A stretch of 45,677 nucleotides of DNA from Spirochaetota bacterium (GTDB lineage: Bacteria; Spirochaetota; Spirochaetia; Treponematales; UBA12059): assembly GCA_018815555.1 (NCBI GenBank), contig JAHIWF010000158.1, positions 1-45,677 on the forward strand, written 5' to 3'. Under the pieces are notes generated by a model. That model was not told the DNA's origin, did no database searches, and saw only the letters and a list, made by a program, of their open reading frames with translations. How positions within the stretch are numbered: position 1 is the stretch's first letter; every line of letters starts with the position of its first letter. Below are positions 33,220 to 40,228 of the stretch, piece by piece. The position numbers were made by a program, and so were the translations under genes.

Positions 33220-33275
33220 AAAAGCGGGGCAAGCGAGCGAACTATCAAGGCAGGCTGCCAGGTCTTTGATACAGC

Positions 33276-33305
33276 TTTACCAGACGGCCATCGGGCACGT
33301 ATACT
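33276..33305 (+). promoter_or_regulatory. Promoter of nudC, leaderless type
   Basis: TTTACC (33276-33281), 18-bp spacer, TATACT (33300-33305), then 7 nt to the ATG at 33313. Same -10 and spacing as the CsgG-like gene. Confidence 0.5.
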
Positions 33306-33312
33306 TGGCACT

Positions 33313-34320
33313 ATGAACACACTCAAACATCTGGCCGTGCGCGGCAGCGACATCCTGGTCGCAACTGATTCCATAAATCCTGACCAAACTGTGCCAGTCG
33401 ACTGCTGGCTGCATCCTGTCCTGCCGGCGGAGTTTTTGGCTCTGGCAGAGGACCATTGCCCCTTGTCACTGGCCGTCACGCCAAGCCGCTATGTTGTTCA
33501 TTCCTTTTCTGTTGACCAGCTGTCGCCGGCAAACTGCAGCTGGCTGCCGCTACGCGACCTGGTATACCGACTGCCCGAAGAAAGCTGGCTGCCGGCGGCC
33601 CGGGCCATGGCCTATGCCAACTGGCATCGCGGAAACCGCTTCTGCGCACGCTGCGGCGCGGCCATGGCGGATGCCGCACAGACAGCAGCGGCAGGTACAG
33701 CTGCGGCCGCTACAGTTTGGCTGTCCGGCAGCCCAGGCGCCGCAGCGGAGGCCCCAACAGCGCTGCCTACTCCGCCTTCTGCCGTCAGCCCAGGTTCCGG
33801 GTCTGGCTCGAGTGTCGAAGCGGCGGCCGTACCAAAGGCAGCACCTTTTGCCTCTGCCGCGCTCGCCGCCGCCGAGCCGGGAGAGCTGGCACTGCGCTGC
33901 ACCGGTTGCGGCCAGCTGCTTTTTCCGCGGATTTCGCCGGCTATCCTGGCGGTGGTGGTAAAGGACGGCAAGCTGCTCTTGGCCAGAAACGCCGCCAACA
34001 AGCAGGGCTTCTGGAGCCTGGTAGCCGGTTTTATGGAACCAGGCGAGCGCTTCGAAGACTGCGTCCGGCGCGAAGTGCGCGAGGAGGTTGGCATCGAGGT
34101 GCAGGTAGACGGCTATCTTGGTTCGCAGCCCTGGCCCTTCCCCGACCAGCTAATGGTAGGATTTTCGGCCAGCTGGGTGTCCGGCGAGCTAAAACCCGAC
34201 GGCATCGAGATTGCCGAGGCGCTCTGGTTTGCTCCCGATCAGCTGCCGCCGGTGCCGCGCAGCGGCAGTCTTTCGCGCCGCCTGATCGATCAAGCCTGCA
34301 AAAAGCTGTCAGCTAGCTGA
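33313..34320 (+). CDS. nudC: NudC-like NAD(H) pyrophosphatase / RNA deNADding Nudix enzyme
   Basis: 335 residues from the ATG at 33313. N-terminal domain, zinc ribbon, then Nudix. The Nudix box is complete (GFMEPGERFEDCVRREVREEVGI, residues 239-261) and is followed by the NudC signature SQPWPFPDQLMVGF. Zinc cysteines are C111/C114 and C196/C199, but 81 residues separate the pairs where about 15 are normal: an Ala/Ser/Pro-rich insert splits the ribbon. NudC enzymes hydrolyse NADH to NMNH and AMP and remove NAD caps from RNA. The track start at 33169 lies upstream of a promoter and is rejected. No Shine-Dalgarno. Confidence 0.92.
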   Translation: MNTLKHLAVRGSDILVATDSINPDQTVPVDCWLHPVLPAEFLALAEDHCPLSLAVTPSRYVVHSFSVDQLSPANCSWLPLRDLVYRLPEESWLPAARAMAYANWHRGNRFCARCGAAMADAAQTAAAGTAAAATVWLSGSPGAAAEAPTALPTPPSAVSPGSGSGSSVEAAAVPKAAPFASAALAAAEPGELALRCTGCGQLLFPRISPAILAVVVKDGKLLLARNAANKQGFWSLVAGFMEPGERFEDCVRREVREEVGIEVQVDGYLGSQPWPFPDQLMVGFSASWVSGELKPDGIEIAEALWFAPDQLPPVPRSGSLSRRLIDQACKKLSAS

Positions 34321-34341
34321 ATTTTCAACTGGTCACATGGA

Positions 34342-34364
34342 AAAATACATTTATAATGTATTTT
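34342..34364. promoter_or_regulatory. Perfect AT-rich palindrome P1 between nudC and the GGDEF-RHH gene
   Basis: AAAATACATT-TAT-AATGTATTTT, perfect 10-bp arms. Lies 22 bp after the nudC stop and 3 bp before palindrome P2. Either an upstream operator or UP-element for the GGDEF-RHH promoter, or a weak all-AT terminator of nudC (it ends in TTTT). Confidence 0.6.
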
Positions 34365-34367
34365 AAT

Positions 34368-34393
34368 CAAATAATATGTTGACATATTATTTG
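34368..34393. promoter_or_regulatory. Perfect 26-bp palindrome P2, operator over the -35 of the GGDEF-RHH gene
   Basis: Arms CAAATAATATGT and ACATATTATTTG are perfect complements around TG. The -35 TTGACA (34379-34384) sits at its centre, so a bound protein would block RNA polymerase. The gene it controls encodes a ribbon-helix-helix DNA-binding domain, the obvious candidate to bind here. Confidence 0.7.
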
Positions 34394-34407
34394 TCAGGTA
34401 CTATTAT
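34379..34407 (+). promoter_or_regulatory. Promoter of the GGDEF-RHH gene
   Basis: TTGACA (34379-34384), 17-bp spacer, TATTAT (34402-34407); start near 34414, leader ~11 nt with AGGAGG. Confidence 0.65.
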
Positions 34408-34424
34408 AATTCCAGGAGGACACT

Positions 34425-35096
34425 ATGACCACTACAAACCTGGATACACTTACAGGCCTGCCCAAGCGCGAGGCCCTGGAAAAAGCGCTGGATCAGTTGA
34501 TGGAGAACGGCGATACCGGTTGTCTGACTCTGGTACTCTGCGATGTGGACAAATTCCTGGAGATAAACCAGGCGCATGGGCATGCCGGCGGCGACGCGGT
34601 ACTAAAACTGGTGGCAAAGGCACTGCAGACTGCCGGCGACAGTCTGGCTATCCGCTACGGCGGTGACGAGTTCGCTGTCATTTTTAAGGGTGTGGAACGC
34701 GAGCAGGCCTTCCTACGCATGGAAAAAATCCGGGCCGAGCTGGCTGAAATCAAACAGATAGAAGCCGACGGCAAGCAGCAGGCTTTGCGCTTCAGCATCA
34801 GTGCCGGTATTTCGGCCTGGCCGATCGACGGCAGCAATCAGGCCGAACTGATGCGCAAGGCCGACGCCGCGCTCTACCGGGCCAAACTTGGCGGCCGCAA
34901 CAAGATCATGCTGGCCTACGAGGAAAAAATGGTGCCCAAGACCGCCCATTTTACCGCCACCCAGCTGGAGCGCTTAAGCGATCTGGCCAAAGACCAAGGT
35001 GTTGGCGAAGCGGTGCTGCTGCGTGAAGCCCTCGATGAACTGCTAACCAAGTACGTGCATGGCTTCCAGCGCACTGGCATGCCCACGGCTGGCTGA
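34425..35096 (+). CDS. GGDEF diguanylate cyclase fused to a ribbon-helix-helix DNA-binding domain
   Basis: 223 residues, soluble, no sensor domain. GGDEF fills residues ~5-165: LDTLTGLPKREAL, metal Asp40 in CDVDKFLEINQAHGHAGGDAVL, active site RYGGDEF (79-83), second half FSISAGISAWP...ADAALYRAK. Active-site residues are intact; the RxxD I-site is missing (AGDS in its place). Residues ~171-212 match an RHH (CopG/Arc) fold: strand KTAHFT, helix ATQLERLSDLAKDQG, helix GEAVLLREALDELLTKY. RHH proteins dimerise and bind short palindromes, and dimerisation would also bring two GGDEF domains together as needed for cyclisation. Perfect palindromes overlap its promoter, so autoregulation is likely. AGGAGG precedes the ATG. 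Confidence 0.88.
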   Translation: MTTTNLDTLTGLPKREALEKALDQLMENGDTGCLTLVLCDVDKFLEINQAHGHAGGDAVLKLVAKALQTAGDSLAIRYGGDEFAVIFKGVEREQAFLRMEKIRAELAEIKQIEADGKQQALRFSISAGISAWPIDGSNQAELMRKADAALYRAKLGGRNKIMLAYEEKMVPKTAHFTATQLERLSDLAKDQGVGEAVLLREALDELLTKYVHGFQRTGMPTAG

Positions 35097-35150
35097 ACCG
35101 GTGAGGCAGGGCTGCCGCTGTGGGGCTCGCCTTGCGGCAGCTCTGGCCCG

Positions 35151-37850
35151 CTAGAGGTTCTTTGCCTTGATGCGGGCCATAGCCCACTCGGTGTAGGTTC
35201 GCACCCGCTTGTCCGGATCGGCCTGCAGCTGCTCCAGAATGGTCTGGCCGTCCTCGGTATTCAGCCGCTCCAACGCCTTGGTTACCTGCACCCGCACCTC
35301 CTGGTCCGGATCGCGTGCGGCCAGCACGATGCCGCGGAAGGCAGAAGCGCTGCCGATGGTCGAAAGCATCACTGCGGCCGCCCGTCGTACCTTCGGGTCA
35401 CGGACTGCCAGTTTGCGTATCCAGCTTTCCACATAGCCGGTACTTTCCAGTATTTCCACTATATACGGCTTCAAGGACGGGATGCCTTCTTCCAGAAGTT
35501 CCACCATGGCCTGTTCGCCGCTTCCCCCCATCAGCTTAAAAGCCATACTGAGCTTGTCTTTAAACACACCCTTGGCATCCTTAAAAATATCGATCAGCTG
35601 CCGGATAAATTTGCGCTGCTTCTTGCGGGCAATACATTGCTGCAGTTCTGCTGCCTCAAAATAGTCCTCGGCCAGACTGTCCGTCAGGATCTGTAGAGAC
35701 TTTTCTTCGTCGCTTAAGGCCAGACCTTCGAGGGCCGCCGCCTTAACCGAATCCACTTCGTTTTTGTCCGCCAGCACCTCGGCCAGCTTCAGCAGTGCAG
35801 CTTCCGAGCCATAAGCACCAAGGGCCCGGCCAACTTCGCAGCGCACCCGTTCGACCGGGTCACGCAACATTTCCGCCGCCCGGCTGATGGTTTTAGCCTC
35901 GTCATACTCCACCAAAGCCCATACCGCGGCTACCCTGACTTCAGGATCGGCATCTTCCAGGCTCTCGCGTATTTCTTTCAGGAAAGTTTTGCGTCCGGTG
36001 GCCGGCAGGCCGGCTATCAGAGCGGCCCGGACACTGGCGTCATCGGACTGCAGCAGGGCGGCTGCACGTTGTTCCAGCACTTCGATATCGGTTTCGGCCA
36101 GAAGCTTCATGAAATTTTTAAGTTCATCAAGCGGCAGGGTCGGCAGATGCTCCAGCAGGAACTGTATGCTGTAATCCAGCTTCATGCTGCCGATCAGCCG
36201 GAAGGCGTCCATACGCACTGCATGCGGATAAGCCTCGCGCCCCTGACGGACAATCTTTAGCACAAAGGGCAGTACAAAGCTCGGGGGCATCTTGGCCAGC
36301 ACCGTGCGCAACCTGTCCCGCAGCGGGAAGGCCGGATCCACCAAAAATTCGAACAACATCGGACAGAAAATAAAATCACCGTGCACCGGCAGAGACTCGA
36401 GCACCAGGTCCAGTAACTGGAAGCGCGCCGCCTCGCTCTGCGGCTCAGCTTCTGTCGCATCAGATACAGTGGCATTTCCGCTGGTGCCGGCGGCCGCTGC
36501 CGCCGCGGTCGCTGAAGCCGCTGCAAGCAATGCTGCTGCGTCAGCGCGCAGTCGGCGCAATTCTTCGCCCAGGCTGAGCAGTGCCTGGTCGGTGCCGCGC
36601 AGCTGAACGGCCTTCAGGCCGGCACTGTACAATAGCAGATTAGCCTGCGACAGCGGCCTGCTGCGCACCAAGGTACTGATACGGGTCCAGAGCGGCAGAA
36701 TATGCGCGCGGTCGCCGGTCTCGGCTAACAGCTCCGCCCCGAGCAGCAGCGTACCATAGGCAGCATCCTCGGGTAGCTGTTCCAGAAAGGAATTGATGCG
36801 CACGCTGGATGCGTTGGTCAGCAGACGGCGGATGTGCTCCAGATCCTCACTGTCATCCGGCGAGGCCCGCAAGAACAGCTTATACAGGGTTCCTGAACGT
36901 TCCAGGAACAAGGCTGCCGAAAAACGCAATTCCATATCCGCTCCAGCCAGATAGGAGATGGCCAGATTTACATCGTCGTCGCGAGCAGGATCCAGCAGTT
37001 CCAGGATATGGCCAGCCTGCACGGTAGACAGCTCTGTATAGTCCACAACAAACAAGTCATTAAAGTCTTTCTCCAGCCTCAGGCGGGCAGCCTGGCGCAC
37101 TTCGAACACCGGGTCATCCAGATATAAAGCTTTTATACGTGAATAAAAGATTTCTCGATCCTGTACAGGGGCTTCCTGCACTACAGTCTTGCGGATAAGC
37201 GCGTGCGAATCATCCAATGATTCCCAGACACTGCGGACAGAGCGCGGCTCGCTATCATGAATCAGGATTTTGACAGCAAAAAAGCGCGAGGCCCATTCCG
37301 GATCACCGGTCATCTCCCGAATCTGGTCGATAGCGTCGGCCAGGAAAGCGGCGGCGGCTTTTCCGTCGAACGGCTCGCCTTTACCGGCCAAAGCGATCTG
37401 CTGATAGGGCAAAAAATCATGCCTGGAGGCCAGCCACTCGCGGATCGCGGCCTGCAGCGACCGGTTTTGCAGGGCAGCCTTAAAGCAGATAAAAATTGAA
37501 GCTGCCGGAGAGAATTCCAGCAGCAGGCGGCACAGACCTTCCTTCGGATGAGCCTGGAATTTTTGCAGCCAGAGCGAATCCAGGCCGGTCAGGACCGGTA
37601 GATTAAGCTCGTGCTTACGGGCAAGCTGTACCAGCAGGCGCACATTAGCCTGGGCACGACGCAGCGGCAGCTTTTTCTTTATCAGAGAGGCTGTATCCTC
37701 AGTCTGGCTTAATTGCCTAACCAGCCGCCGCAGACTCAGCTGTGAAAGTCGTACAAATAAAAGCAGAAGCAATGCACCGGCCAGCACCAATGCCACGGCT
37801 AAAACCAGCCACAAAGGCAAACGGGTAAAAAATTCCATGATACTCTTCAT
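35151..37850 (-). CDS. Membrane-anchored HEAT-repeat protein of unknown function
   Basis: 899 residues. One N-terminal membrane helix (LWLVLAVALVLAGALLLLLFV, ~14-34), then an almost wholly helical body. HEAT/PBS-lyase-like repeats are clearest in the last third: DPEVRVAAVWALVEYDEAKT, DPVERVRCEVGRALGAYGSEAA, DPKVRRAAAVMLSTIGSASA, DPDQEVRVQVTKALERLNTEDG, DPDKRVRTYTEWAMARI. An Ala-rich low-complexity stretch (~450-475) interrupts the helices. HEAT scaffolds bind proteins; no enzyme motif is seen. GTGGAG precedes the ATG at 37850. Downstream neighbour on the same strand side is the GAF-PAS-cyclase gene upstream of it (126 bp gap), possibly one unit. Confidence 0.8.
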   Translation of the reverse strand: MKSIMEFFTRLPLWLVLAVALVLAGALLLLLFVRLSQLSLRRLVRQLSQTEDTASLIKKKLPLRRAQANVRLLVQLARKHELNLPVLTGLDSLWLQKFQAHPKEGLCRLLLEFSPAASIFICFKAALQNRSLQAAIREWLASRHDFLPYQQIALAGKGEPFDGKAAAAFLADAIDQIREMTGDPEWASRFFAVKILIHDSEPRSVRSVWESLDDSHALIRKTVVQEAPVQDREIFYSRIKALYLDDPVFEVRQAARLRLEKDFNDLFVVDYTELSTVQAGHILELLDPARDDDVNLAISYLAGADMELRFSAALFLERSGTLYKLFLRASPDDSEDLEHIRRLLTNASSVRINSFLEQLPEDAAYGTLLLGAELLAETGDRAHILPLWTRISTLVRSRPLSQANLLLYSAGLKAVQLRGTDQALLSLGEELRRLRADAAALLAAASATAAAAAAGTSGNATVSDATEAEPQSEAARFQLLDLVLESLPVHGDFIFCPMLFEFLVDPAFPLRDRLRTVLAKMPPSFVLPFVLKIVRQGREAYPHAVRMDAFRLIGSMKLDYSIQFLLEHLPTLPLDELKNFMKLLAETDIEVLEQRAAALLQSDDASVRAALIAGLPATGRKTFLKEIRESLEDADPEVRVAAVWALVEYDEAKTISRAAEMLRDPVERVRCEVGRALGAYGSEAALLKLAEVLADKNEVDSVKAAALEGLALSDEEKSLQILTDSLAEDYFEAAELQQCIARKKQRKFIRQLIDIFKDAKGVFKDKLSMAFKLMGGSGEQAMVELLEEGIPSLKPYIVEILESTGYVESWIRKLAVRDPKVRRAAAVMLSTIGSASAFRGIVLAARDPDQEVRVQVTKALERLNTEDGQTILEQLQADPDKRVRTYTEWAMARIKAKNL

Positions 37851-37976
37851 ATCTACTCCACATACTCTGGCCGGGAACGCAAGCGTACTAACATACTTGC
37901 ATACCCGACCTATAATCGGACTTCCCCGGCCTGCTCAAATATGCCGGGAACAGACTCTATAAGGGTTTTGGCACAG

Positions 37977-39548
37977 CTAACGCCGCCCCAAAACTTTGTA
38001 TATCTGTATTGGCTGTTCTTTGCCTTTTACCTTTACCGGCTCCCTGGTCTCCAGCTTAAAAGCGCCGTCCAGCAGCTGCTTGGTATTTTCCGTTATTATT
38101 ACTTCATCCGCCTTGGCCACGCCTTCCAGGCGGGCGGCGATATTTACGGTATCACCTATAATCGAATAGTCCATGCGCCGGCTGGAGCCCAGATTGCCGG
38201 CAACCAGCGGGCCGGTATGCATGCCTATGCCTATGCGCAGATGGCTGGCTTTGCCGGTAAAGAACGTGCGTTTCGGATTGTCCACCAGCTGCTGGATATC
38301 CCAGGCACAGGAGACAGCCAGAAAAGCATCCTCAGCCTCGCTTGTCATGGGAACCCCCCAGGCCGCCATGATACAGTCTCCGATAAACTTGTCTATATAA
38401 CCGCGGTGCTTTACAACGATTTCCACCGCCTCTGAGAAATATTCATTTAGGACACCGATAATGTATTCCGGCTCTTTGCCTTCAGAAAAGGAAGTATAAC
38501 CGCGGATGTCGGCAAAAAAAACCGTGGCCTGTTTCTTGTCGCCGCCCAATTTTATCGAATTCGGTGAATCCATCAGGGATTGCACTACTTCCTGACTCAG
38601 GTAGCGCGAGAACATATCTTTGATCAGGCGCCGTTCTTCCACCGCCACATGCATCTGCTGCTTAAGTTCCTGCTCGCGGCTCTGGTCAGTAAACAAAAGG
38701 GTCAAGCCCTCATGCCGGCCGCGCTTGCCGCGCAAAGGACTGACGTTCAGTGAAAAATCCATAGGCCGGCTGCTGTCATTCCAGATGCCTTCTACCCCCA
38801 GTAGCTCCTGGCCATTAGTCTGGACGCCCAAAATGGCTTTCTGCAAACCTTCGTCGACCCTGCCGCCGAAAAAATCCTGCAGCTTCTGCCCGAGCCTGGT
38901 GTCATCAAGATTGAAAGCCTCCGCCGCCTTCTCGTTAAAATACTCGAGCTGCCCTTTTTCGTCGGTTGTAATCAGCAGATTGGTCATTGAAGAAAAAACA
39001 CTGGCCTGATAACGCTCCAGTTCTTCTATTTGTGCCAGGTAATCTTTCATTTCCTGAAAAAGCCTGGCATTGTCCATCATCCCGGCAGCCAGCTGGCTGA
39101 TGCTGTTCAGAAAATGAAAGCGGGCGCGGTTATAGAAATCCGGGGCAAAGGCATTCAGCACCAGAAAACCGAGGTTCATTTTCGGGGTTATCAGTGGCAA
39201 GGCTATGGCGGATTGCATGGCTGGATGCAGCAGAAAACCGGCCAGCGGGCTTATATGCCGCTCATGTACGATTATCGCCTCCCGGCAGTCATCCAGAAAC
39301 TGCAGAGATTCCTCCTGCCCGCTAAAGGCAGCGGGAATCTCGAAGCGGCCGCGGTGATATAAAAGACGCATACCCTTGGCCGGATTCTTGAAATCGCTCC
39401 AGGCATAAAAACCGGCTATATCTGAGCTGCTTACATCTATTGATTGCTCTACCAGCGAGGCTGCGAGCGAGCGAAAATCTGGTTCGTTGGCAACCAAGGC
39501 ACTGGCGCGCACCAACTCATCGAGCATGTCTACTTTTTCTGCCTTCAT
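37977..39548 (-). CDS. GAF-PAS class III adenylate/guanylate cyclase
   Basis: 523 residues from the ATG at 39548 (AGGAGG 6 nt upstream; the track start at 39626 has no such site). GAF-like domain ~1-170, PAS ~185-300 (SSMTNLLITTDEKGQLEYFNEKAAEAFN), linker helix with LIKDMFSRYLSQEVVQSLM, then a complete catalytic domain: metal Asp in FFADIRGYTSFSE, Lys and second Asp in DKFIGDCIMAAWG, Ser in DYSIIGDTVNIAARLEG at the second base-recognition site, and intact Asn/Arg (NIAAR). Ser/Thr there marks the class IIIb, usually adenylate, group. Soluble; sensor ligands unknown. All catalytic residues are present, in contrast to the XRE-cyclase of this window. Confidence 0.92.
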   Translation of the reverse strand: MKAEKVDMLDELVRASALVANEPDFRSLAASLVEQSIDVSSSDIAGFYAWSDFKNPAKGMRLLYHRGRFEIPAAFSGQEESLQFLDDCREAIIVHERHISPLAGFLLHPAMQSAIALPLITPKMNLGFLVLNAFAPDFYNRARFHFLNSISQLAAGMMDNARLFQEMKDYLAQIEELERYQASVFSSMTNLLITTDEKGQLEYFNEKAAEAFNLDDTRLGQKLQDFFGGRVDEGLQKAILGVQTNGQELLGVEGIWNDSSRPMDFSLNVSPLRGKRGRHEGLTLLFTDQSREQELKQQMHVAVEERRLIKDMFSRYLSQEVVQSLMDSPNSIKLGGDKKQATVFFADIRGYTSFSEGKEPEYIIGVLNEYFSEAVEIVVKHRGYIDKFIGDCIMAAWGVPMTSEAEDAFLAVSCAWDIQQLVDNPKRTFFTGKASHLRIGIGMHTGPLVAGNLGSSRRMDYSIIGDTVNIAARLEGVAKADEVIITENTKQLLDGAFKLETREPVKVKGKEQPIQIYKVLGRR

Positions 39549-39751
39549 GAAAGGCCTCCTGCAGGGGCAAGCGCGGCAGCGAGCTCTTGCTGCGTAAAGT
39601 TTGCTGCATGAGCACGCAAAATACAAGACTCAGCGTTAAAAATAGCGCTATATTCGATGAATTTAGTATTAATTAGCCCATAGGGACAGTTTAATCTTGT
39701 GGAAACACGGCGCCTGATATGCTACACTGCGGGTAATTACGGAGACAGGTT

Positions 39752-40228
39752 ATGAGCGCCAGCAAAATGCCGAAAAGCCAGCAGCCAGCAATACAACTGC
39801 ACCAGGTGCTGTTCGGAAAAACCGAAAATCATCTGCAGCAGCTGCTAAGGTCTTTTGTGGCCAGTTTTGTCAGTTTTTCACTGGACTTCCTTACCCTTCT
39901 GCTGCTTAAGCGCTACATTTACCTAACAGCCGCGGCGGCTATCGGCTTTATCACCGGCACAGTATTGGTATTTATTCTAAACAAATACTGGGTATTTCCC
40001 CGACAACGCTACAGCAGCCTGGCAACCCAATTTTCGGTTTTTTTTAGTTTCGCCCTAAGTGGATCGCTCATGTACACCCTGCTGTTTGCCGCCTTCAGCG
40101 GGCCGCTGCGGCTACACTTTGCCCTCGCAAAAACCACCGCCAGCCTGCTGGTCTTTATCTTCAATTTTCTAACCCGTAAATTTTTCCTGTTTGCGGCCAA
40201 AAGAAAAAGCCGCCCTAATTCGGCGTAG
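39752..40228 (+). CDS. GtrA-like membrane protein
   Basis: 158 residues with four membrane helices. Matches the GtrA family: FVASFVSFSLDFLTLLLLKRY, AAAIGFITGTVLVFILNKYWVF (the conserved N-x-x-W/F-V-F segment), and ASLLVFIFNFLTRKFFLF. GtrA-like proteins are thought to flip or help transfer undecaprenyl-linked sugars. A GGAG lies ~11 nt before the ATG; a TACACT -10 is 21 nt further up with a poor -35. Its last 14 bp overlap the end of the convergent PAS-GGDEF gene. Confidence 0.85.
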   Translation: MSASKMPKSQQPAIQLHQVLFGKTENHLQQLLRSFVASFVSFSLDFLTLLLLKRYIYLTAAAAIGFITGTVLVFILNKYWVFPRQRYSSLATQFSVFFSFALSGSLMYTLLFAAFSGPLRLHFALAKTTASLLVFIFNFLTRKFFLFAAKRKSRPNSA

